A stretch of DNA of 12,163 nucleotides, taken from NCBI GenBank assembly GCA_910585015.1, contig CAJUCT010000003.1:1-12163 (forward strand), in the 5' to 3' direction. Of this stretch, positions 6,941-12,163 are shown in pieces. This DNA is from an uncultured Acetatifactor sp. (GTDB taxonomy: Bacteria > Bacillota > Clostridia > Lachnospirales > Lachnospiraceae). Below the pieces are notes generated by a model that saw only the letters and a list, made by a program, of their open reading frames with translations, made no database searches and was not told the origin of the DNA. Position 1 is the first letter of the stretch, and the number at the start of each line of letters is the position of its first letter. The position numbers and the translations under genes were made by a program.

Positions 6941-6969
6941 TTGTAAATTGCCGGGGGCCTGTGTATAAT
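6941..6969 (+). promoter_or_regulatory. Shared promoter repeat, copy C, overlapping a start codon
   Basis: TTGTAA (6941-6946), a 17-bp spacer starting ATTGCC and ending CTGTG, and TATAAT (6964-6969). The last two bases of the -10 box are the first two of the ATG at 6968, so a transcript begun here (about 6976) cannot contain that start codon. Confidence 0.6.
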
Positions 6970-7750
6970 GAAAACAAAGAAAAAGCGGCGCAAGCACCTG
7001 ACACTGTACAGTATAATAGCTCTGGCGGCAGTCTATTTGTGTCGTGTCTCCATGGGCCTTGGGGAGCGCGGCGTTTCCCTTCCCGGGGAGGAGTGTATGC
7101 TGTATTACATTGTGAACGCGGACGGCATGAAGGGGCTGGGCCACAGCATTCTGCTGGTGGTGGACGGGGAAGGATGCGGAAGGGTATTCAGTTTCAACGG
7201 AATGCAGCGGACCCTGGGTGAGAGCCTTTTGGGAAAGAGCGGCGTGGGAAGAATGAGTATAGGCATGATGACTGCGGAGGAGACAGAGGCATTTCTTCGG
7301 ACAGGAGATCTTAAGCTGGACGGAGACCAACTCACAGACAATTATGATATGGCATTGTACAGGCCGATCTCGCCGGAGGAATACGGTGTGATTTTGGAAC
7401 AGGCTGCGCCCTTCCTTGGGGCGGAGGAATGGTATGTGAAGCTATATGAAAATTGGGCCAGCGAGGAAGACGACGGCAGGAGAGCAGAATACGGACAGGC
7501 TCTTAAGCAGCTGAGCCAGGAGGAAGGTCTGCCCCTCTATCAGATATATACATTCAATTGCGACCATGCAGCCAGGATGCTGGCTTCTTCGATTGATCCG
7601 GTTATGCGGGAGTATTCACAGCGATCCTGGCGTGTGACACCCAACGGAAATCTGAAGGCTTTTGGGCGGAAGGCAAAGGAGTGGGGGGTCATGATGCTGG
7701 GGAGACAGTCTCTTTCCGAAAAACTACGAATGTTTTTCATGATTTTTTGA
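6968..7750 (+). CDS. Possible papain-like (NlpC/P60- or DUF4105-like) anchored protein
   Basis: From the first ATG this is 260 residues with a K/R-rich start (MKTKKKRRKH) and one hydrophobic stretch (about 11-27), like a signal anchor or uncleaved signal peptide. The mature part contains GLGHS (His59) followed by strands (ILLVVDG, RVFSFNG), and later FNCDHAARML (Cys198, His200). A GHS early plus an NC near the end resembles circularly permuted papain-like hydrolases or DUF4105 proteins, but this is inference. The start at 6968 has only GGGGG 10 bases upstream and overlaps a promoter -10 box. An in-frame ATG at 7097 (residue 44) has a strong site, GGGGAGGAG, three bases upstream, and would give a 217-residue form without the hydrophobic stretch. 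Both starts are possible. It lies 50 bases after the SUFU gene. Confidence 0.7.
   Translation: MKTKKKRRKHLTLYSIIALAAVYLCRVSMGLGERGVSLPGEECMLYYIVNADGMKGLGHSILLVVDGEGCGRVFSFNGMQRTLGESLLGKSGVGRMSIGMMTAEETEAFLRTGDLKLDGDQLTDNYDMALYRPISPEEYGVILEQAAPFLGAEEWYVKLYENWASEEDDGRRAEYGQALKQLSQEEGLPLYQIYTFNCDHAARMLASSIDPVMREYSQRSWRVTPNGNLKAFGRKAKEWGVMMLGRQSLSEKLRMFFMIF
7085..7099 (+). promoter_or_regulatory. Strong internal ribosome binding site and alternative start
   Basis: GGGGAGGAG (7085-7093) precedes an in-frame ATG at 7097 with three bases between (seven from the GGAGG core start region). It is the best ribosome binding site in this gene and matches a transcript starting at the promoter at 6941-6969. 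Confidence 0.45.
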
Positions 7751-7791
7751 TGTTAAACCCCAGTGAGAGATGTCAATTAGAAGCATAGTCT

Positions 7792-7803
7792 ATCTTATAA
7801 GAT
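7792..7803. other. Perfect 12-bp palindrome before the 7817 gene
   Basis: ATCTTATAAGAT reads the same on both strands and lies 13 bases before the start codon at 7817, in the 66-base gap after the previous gene. It could be an operator half-site pair or chance. I see no convincing promoter or terminator in this gap. Confidence 0.25.
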
Positions 7804-7816
7804 GTGAGGTGCAGTG

Positions 7817-8674
7817 ATGGAAAAGAATGTCGAGAAAGCCTGCAGACAATTTGATAAATGGTTATCAACTCAGTCCTATGCGCGGAATAGGAGATATAAA
7901 ATAGAGTATGTGGGGCAATTGGCTGATGAAGGAGGAAAGATTTGTTATATTTTTAAATATAGCATCATACCGTCCGGCTGGCGGCTGGGCATTGTGAGTG
8001 ACGCAGAGGCTTACAGCATAAGTAAAAATTATAATCCTGCCACACAGACAGAGGATGCAAAGCTAACGCTGCATTATCTGAAGCGCTATCTGGAGGTGCG
8101 GGATAAGCAGGATGAAATGATGGAAAAATATAAGGACTACAGGCGTGGAACTTATAAGAGCATGTCCCTGCAGGAGAAAATGGATTATTTAGATGGCGTC
8201 CAAAAGGAGTTTATTCCCATATTTGATGAGGATGGGATGGATATGGATACGTTGGTAGATTTTTTGGACATTCAAAGGGAATTTGCGGAGGCTCCGCAGA
8301 TGTTTACAGTGGAGAACATGGTGGCGCTGCTGCATATGTTTGATGATGAATGTTTTGAAATTACCATGATGCATGAACTGGCCAGAATTGTATGCGGCAT
8401 TGCGGTACATTATGGAAAAGAAGGCATATGTTTTCTGTTGGAGCATCTGGATGAGGTTCCCAAAGAGGGAATGTGGCATGGTCATGTCAGAGTCATGCAA
8501 TTTCTGATGGCGGGAGAGGATTATTTTCTGTTAAAGGAAGCCGTGACCATGTGCGCCCAACCGGGCAGGGAACAGCTTCTTGCCATTTTGTCGGATCCTT
8601 TGAATAAGGACTGCTTTGACGAAGAAAAAGCGGAAGAACTGAAGACTTTATGCTCTGCCGCATATCCGGCATAG
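7817..8674 (+). CDS. Unrecognised 285-aa helical protein, possibly immunity-like
   Basis: I do not recognise this protein with confidence. The N-terminal part (about 1-75) seems mixed alpha/beta (RYKIEYVGQL, KICYIFKYSIIPSGWRLGIV). A charged helix (80-112) follows, and the C-terminal half (about 160-280) is a run of helices: FTVENMVALLHMFDD, FEITMMHELARIVCGIA, GICFLLEHLDEVP, HVRVMQFLMAGEDYFLLKEA. This helical half is reminiscent of Imm30-type immunity proteins, where a D-rich turn is followed by EVM..L.H..., but the match is loose. The ATG at 7817 is preferred, with GAGGTG (7806-7811) five bases upstream; a GTG at 7814 would add one residue. It is followed after 39 bases by the hemerythrin gene, probably in the same transcript. 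No membrane segments. Confidence 0.75.
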   Translation: MEKNVEKACRQFDKWLSTQSYARNRRYKIEYVGQLADEGGKICYIFKYSIIPSGWRLGIVSDAEAYSISKNYNPATQTEDAKLTLHYLKRYLEVRDKQDEMMEKYKDYRRGTYKSMSLQEKMDYLDGVQKEFIPIFDEDGMDMDTLVDFLDIQREFAEAPQMFTVENMVALLHMFDDECFEITMMHELARIVCGIAVHYGKEGICFLLEHLDEVPKEGMWHGHVRVMQFLMAGEDYFLLKEAVTMCAQPGREQLLAILSDPLNKDCFDEEKAEELKTLCSAAYPA

Positions 8675-8713
8675 TCGGAAAACATGAAATATAGATTATA
8701 GGAGGATAAGCTT

Positions 8714-9103
8714 ATGTATGAATTTAAAGAGGAGTTTGTGACAGGGATTGAGCAGATCGACCAGGAGCACAGGAGACTTTTCGAGATTGCGAACGAACTC
8801 TATGAGTTGAAGTGTGAAGAATTTATTCCCGACAAGTATGACAATATCCGGCACATTTTGGAGCAGCTGCGGGACTATACCCTCACTCATTTTGAACATG
8901 AAGAGGCATATATGAAGTCCATCGGGTATAAGAAGATGTTTACCCAGTTAAGCCAGCATAACGCCTTGCGGGAGACCATAGAAGGCTGGGATCTGGATGC
9001 CATCGACGAGAATCAGGACGAGGCGATCGAGGATATGCTGCGGCTGATCACGGACTGGCTGGTGAACCATATTCTGAGCGAGGATAAGCAGATCGGGAAA
9101 TAG
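8714..9103 (+). CDS. Bacteriohemerythrin
   Basis: A 129-residue single-domain hemerythrin, a four-helix bundle with a non-heme di-iron centre that binds O2 and is used for oxygen sensing, storage or protection in anaerobes. The ligands read in order: His19 (DQEHRRLF), His59 and Glu63 (THFEHEE), His82 (SQHNALR), His119 and Asp124 (WLVNHILSED). The position that normally holds a further histidine, four residues before His82, is Gln78, so one of the seven usual ligands is changed. AGGAGGAT (8700-8706 region) stands about seven bases before the ATG, a very strong site. It lies 39 bases after the previous gene. The 85 bases to the next gene contain no clear terminator. Family sure; iron content uncertain because of Gln78. 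Confidence 0.93.
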   Translation: MYEFKEEFVTGIEQIDQEHRRLFEIANELYELKCEEFIPDKYDNIRHILEQLRDYTLTHFEHEEAYMKSIGYKKMFTQLSQHNALRETIEGWDLDAIDENQDEAIEDMLRLITDWLVNHILSEDKQIGK

Positions 9104-9188
9104 GACAGGGTTCCAAAGAATTTCCCTGGGAGAAGTAATATCAGACCATTCCTAAAGACAGCGGTCGATATCATAGAAGGAGTTTATG

Positions 9189-10502
9189 ATGAAATATGCT
9201 AATAAAATCTCTGAGATTATAAATGCTTTTTCGCCGGCCCCCCTGCAAAAGGAGCAGATGGCGGAGTTTTACTGCAAAGATACAATGGAATACCGCACAA
9301 GTGATAAGTATTATTCTCCCATTGAGGATATCTATGATATTTGCCGCAGCCCGGAAGAAAGCAGCGCATGTCTGCTGCTGGGACATAGGGGATGCGGAAA
9401 GAGTACGGAACTAAATCGAATGTCCGAGAGGCTGGTTTCCAATGGATATCATGTAAAAACGGTCAATTGCAGCAGGGATTTGGATTTGTTCAGCATTGTA
9501 TATTCTGACCTTTTTATTTTAATGGGGGAGGCATTGCTGGAAATTGCCAAAGAGCTAGAGTGTGAGATGGAAACAGATGTGCTGGAAAAAATCAGGAGAT
9601 TCTGGCGCGAGGGAACAGAGACCGTGACAGCGCAGAACGCAGAGACTCTTTCTCTGGAATCAGGGGTGGGAACGGAAACCAAGGGGATTCTCGCGGGCCT
9701 GCTGAATATTTTCACACAGATAAAAACCGATTTGAAATACAATGAGGAGACAAGGACAGAATACAGGAGAAAAATCAGCGTTCGATCCAGTGAGTGGATC
9801 GGGATATTGGGGTATGTGGCAGAAAAAATCACCGCGAAAGCTGGCGGAAAGCGTCCGATTATTATATTTGAGGACTTGGATAAACTGAATCCGGAGGACG
9901 CATGGAAGGTATTTTATAACTATGCGGCGATTCTTTCGGGAATGCCATTTCCGGTCATATATACTTTCCCCATCGGGCTTTCTTATGATGCAAGGTTTTC
10001 GGCTATGGAAAGCTATTTCATAACCAAGACGCTTCCGATGATCAAGATTGAGACAATAGATAACCAGCCGTTTAGGGAGGGTATCGAAATCATTCTTGAG
10101 ATCGTGAGAAAACGCGCGAATTTTGAACTGTTTGACAAGGATGTTTTGGAAAAACTGATTCGGTACACTGGCGGTTCTCTGAGGGATTTGTTCCATGTGA
10201 TCAACGCGTCGGCAAAAAGGGCAGAACGCAGGGACAGTGAAAGCATTTCCATGGAGGACGCGGAGCGCGCGCTGGAGGAATTGAAAACATCCCTGACCAG
10301 GAGGATTGAGGAGAAGGATTATAATTTTTTGCTGAATATTTACAGTGTTAATAAGGAGCGGATAGAGGATAAGGAGATGCTGCTGAAAATGCTGCAGGCA
10401 TCAGTGGTGCTGGAATATAACGGGAAACGCTGGCACAATGTCCATCCGCTTGTGGTGAAATTCTTTAAGGAACAGGGGCTGATCGAGGATGCTGGAGAGT
10501 AG
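9189..10502 (+). CDS. AAA/STAND-like P-loop ATPase
   Basis: A 437-residue ATPase. Numbered from the alternative ATG at 9186, Walker A is GHRGCGKST (66-74), followed by ELNRMSERL and a nucleic-acid-free Rossmann-like strand (YHVKTVNCSRDLD). Walker B is PIIIFEDLDKL (224-234; Asp230, Asp232 region). A sensor-1-like strand FPVIYTFPIGLSYD (255-268) and an arginine-bearing TGGSLRDL (328-335) suggest sensor 2. A helical segment and a short winged-helix-like end (YNGKRWHNVHPLV, 411-423) close it. The start at 9189 is preferred (AAGGAG at 9177-9182, six bases before); 9186 adds one Met. The stop overlaps the next gene by 14 bases, so the two are co-translated. ATPases with this Walker A context commonly pair with TPR-bearing partners in conflict systems; that role is inferred. 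Confidence 0.85.
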   Translation: MKYANKISEIINAFSPAPLQKEQMAEFYCKDTMEYRTSDKYYSPIEDIYDICRSPEESSACLLLGHRGCGKSTELNRMSERLVSNGYHVKTVNCSRDLDLFSIVYSDLFILMGEALLEIAKELECEMETDVLEKIRRFWREGTETVTAQNAETLSLESGVGTETKGILAGLLNIFTQIKTDLKYNEETRTEYRRKISVRSSEWIGILGYVAEKITAKAGGKRPIIIFEDLDKLNPEDAWKVFYNYAAILSGMPFPVIYTFPIGLSYDARFSAMESYFITKTLPMIKIETIDNQPFREGIEIILEIVRKRANFELFDKDVLEKLIRYTGGSLRDLFHVINASAKRAERRDSESISMEDAERALEELKTSLTRRIEEKDYNFLLNIYSVNKERIEDKEMLLKMLQASVVLEYNGKRWHNVHPLVVKFFKEQGLIEDAGE

Positions 10503-12163
10503 ACAGGAGGGGTATCGGACATTAGGCTGGATTGTAAATAAATCGGAGCAGGGAATATATCTGGCAGTGGCTGATGAAGAGATGCAGGGTGAAATTGTCA
10601 GGATTTACAGGCAGGGCGCAGTGGGTGTCTATGACTATATGCGGCATCCGGGGGCATATTCCTTCCGCAACTTACAGGAGTGGGTTTCCGGCCTGCCGGA
10701 GATAAAGACTTTTTTTCTTGCCAATTTTCATCTTGCGGTGCAGAACGAGGAAAGCCTAAATCGTCTGAATTTCAGCAGGGATATGCTGGAGGGACTGGGT
10801 AAGAACTTAATTTTCCTGGTCACGCCCTATTGGGATGACAGGCTGGCGACTGGGGCATATGATTTTTATTCTTTTATAAAGCTTCGGGTTATGTTTCATA
10901 ATTATGAAACGAGCCGCGAAGACGAGGAGGAATTGCATCCCTTGGCAGACGGGTCTGTGGAAGAGCGGGAGTGGGACTTAGGGGAGGCAAAACAGATATT
11001 GGCAAAAGCCAATGAAATGCTTGAGCAGGCCAGAGAAGAGAGGGACAGGGCACATTACAGGGAAAGTGAAGAACTGCTGTTAAAAGCGCGGGAAATCAGG
11101 GAGAAATTGCTTGGATCGGAGCATCTGGGAGTGGCGAGGATTGATCAGGCATTGGCTGATGTGTACTATTATCAGGGAAAGTACGGGAATGCGGAAGAAC
11201 TGTATGAAAAGAGCCTGCGGATAAGTGAGAGAGTGCTTGGAGAGGAACACCCGGACACGGCCACAAGTTATAATAATCTGGCAGCAGTGTATAAGAGCCA
11301 GGGAAAGTACGGGAAAGCGGAGGAACTGTATGAAAATAGCCTGAGGATAAGTGAGAGAGTGCTGGGAGAGGAACACCCGGACACAGCCATAAGTTATAGT
11401 AATCTGGCAGTAGTGTATAAGAGTCAGGGAAAGTACAGGGAAGCGGAAGAACTGTATGAAAAGAGCCTGAGGATAAGTGAGCGGGTACTGGGGGAGGAAC
11501 ACCCGGATACTGCCGCATGGTATAATAATCTGGCAGGAGTGTATGAGAGCCAGGGAAAGTACGAGAAAGCGGAAGAACTGTATGAAAAGAGCCTGAGGAT
11601 AAGGGAGCGTGTGCTGGGAGAGGAACACCCGGATACTGCCGCAAGTTATAATAATCTGGCAGGAGTGTATAAGAGCCAGGGAAAGTACAGGGAAGCGGAA
11701 GAACTGTATGAAAAGAGCCTGCGGATAAGTGAGAGAGTGCTGGGAGAGGAACACCCGGATACTGCCGCAAGTTATAATAATCTGGCAGGAGTGTATAAGA
11801 GTCAGGGAAAGTACAGGGAAGCGGAAGAACTGTATGAAAAGAGCCTGCGGATAAGTGAGAGAGTGCTGGGAGAGGAACACCCGGATACTGCCGCAAGTTA
11901 TAATAATCTGGCAGGAGTGTATAAGAGCCAGGGAAAGTACAGGGAAGCGGAAGAACTGTATGAAAAGAGCCTGCGGATAAGGGAGAGAGTGCTGGGAGAG
12001 GAACACCCGGATACTGCCGCAAGTTATAATAATCTGGCAGGAGTGTATAAGAGCCAGGGAAAGTACAGGGAAGCGGAAGAACTGTATGAAAAGAGCCTGC
12101 GGATAAGGGAGAGAGTGCTGGGAGAGGAACACCCGGATACTGCCGCAAGTTATAATAATCTGG
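10489..12163 (+). CDS. iSTAND-like domain plus kinesin-light-chain TPR array (partial, runs off window)
   Basis: 558 residues are visible with no stop before the window end. The N-terminal domain (about 1-140) has a strand IKTFFLANFHLAV (72-84), helix LNRLNFSRDMLEGLG, strand NLIFLVTPYWDD (106-117) and AYDFYSFIKLRVMF (123-136). This looks like a STAND/AAA core lacking Walker A, as in so-called inactive STAND (iSTAND) modules. A charged linker, probably coiled coil (145-210), leads to TPRs from about 216 onward. Each repeat is 42 residues with the kinesin-light-chain/TPR_10-12 pattern: SYNNLAGVY..QGKY..AEEL, then YEKSL, then RVLGEEHPDTA. At least eight units are present. The ATG at 10489 lies inside the end of the ATPase gene, with GAGG adjoining and AGGGG 10 bases upstream, which points to translational coupling. 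Role as sensor or scaffold partner of the ATPase is inferred. Confidence 0.82.
   Translation, partial: MLESRQEGYRTLGWIVNKSEQGIYLAVADEEMQGEIVRIYRQGAVGVYDYMRHPGAYSFRNLQEWVSGLPEIKTFFLANFHLAVQNEESLNRLNFSRDMLEGLGKNLIFLVTPYWDDRLATGAYDFYSFIKLRVMFHNYETSREDEEELHPLADGSVEEREWDLGEAKQILAKANEMLEQAREERDRAHYRESEELLLKAREIREKLLGSEHLGVARIDQALADVYYYQGKYGNAEELYEKSLRISERVLGEEHPDTATSYNNLAAVYKSQGKYGKAEELYENSLRISERVLGEEHPDTAISYSNLAVVYKSQGKYREAEELYEKSLRISERVLGEEHPDTAAWYNNLAGVYESQGKYEKAEELYEKSLRIRERVLGEEHPDTAASYNNLAGVYKSQGKYREAEELYEKSLRISERVLGEEHPDTAASYNNLAGVYKSQGKYREAEELYEKSLRISERVLGEEHPDTAASYNNLAGVYKSQGKYREAEELYEKSLRIRERVLGEEHPDTAASYNNLAGVYKSQGKYREAEELYEKSLRIRERVLGEEHPDTAASYNNL
11131..12163 (+). repeat. 126-bp in-frame repeat array encoding TPRs
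   Basis: The phrase CAGGGAAAGTA recurs at 11173, 11299, 11425, 11551, 11677, 11803, 11929 and 12055, exactly 126 bases apart, or 42 codons. The first units differ from one another; units from 11677 on differ by only one or two bases each. The array continues past the window end. Because 126 is divisible by three, the complementary strand also shows long repetitive open frames, which are shadows. Confidence 0.95.

Noticed and set aside
7747..7802. A promoter in the gap before the 7817 gene
   Set aside because: The best candidate boxes (TGTCAA and TTATAA) have an 18-base spacing, match poorly, and would start transcription at about the ribosome binding site.
11080..12148. Two overlapping minus-strand open frames of 350 codons rich in repeated proline/leucine motifs
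   Set aside because: They are shadows of the 126-bp repeat array, whose length is a multiple of three, so any open frame stays open through every unit. The + strand frame encodes clear TPRs.

Overview
The window looks like a piece of a Firmicutes chromosome, most likely a gut-type Clostridia of the Lachnospiraceae kind. The reasons are strong AGGAGG-type ribosome binding sites, TTGnnn/TATAAT promoters, moderate GC, and the mix of protein families (SymE-like, Rpn-type PD-(D/E)XK protein, bacteriohemerythrin, SUFU-domain protein). Every gene I accept is on the + strand. One clear housekeeping gene, pgi (glucose-6-phosphate isomerase, 1709-3289), sits among accessory genes.

Layout. (1) 1-1260: a SymE-like small protein, then an Rpn/PD-(D/E)XK protein with its own promoter and an intrinsic terminator. 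(2) 1261-1625: a gene-poor stretch with two 50-bp hairpin elements (88% identical) and a possible gene scrap. (3) 1626-3420: pgi with a promoter and a strong terminator. (4) 3421-3850: three exact-length 70-bp tandem repeats full of hairpins, followed by the promoter and leader of the next operon. (5) 3855-6917: a tight operon of a divergent RtcB-type RNA ligase, a 138-aa protein of unknown function, and a SUFU-domain protein. (6) 6968-7750: a possibly membrane-anchored protein with GHS and NCDH motifs; a promoter copy overlaps its first start codon. (7) 7817-8674: an unrecognised helical protein that may be immunity-like. (8) 8714-9103: a bacteriohemerythrin with one iron ligand changed. (9) 9189-12163 (window end): an AAA/STAND-like ATPase whose end overlaps the start of a large protein. 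That protein has an N-terminal domain resembling an inactive STAND core and an array of at least eight 42-residue kinesin-light-chain-type TPRs. It runs off the window.

How the parts may work together. The last two genes are translationally overlapped and look like a two-component NTPase/TPR conflict (defence or signalling) system; the TPR repeats are almost identical at DNA level, which points to recent expansion or homogenisation. The SUFU protein and the helical protein at 7817 resemble the kinds of proteins found as immunity factors in polymorphic toxin loci, but no toxin is visible here. Three promoters (before the Rpn gene, before rtcB, and at the start of the 6968 gene) share an almost identical 28-29 bp sequence including the spacer, which suggests common regulation or a dispersed promoter-bearing repeat. 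Family assignments come from memory of motifs; no searches were run.
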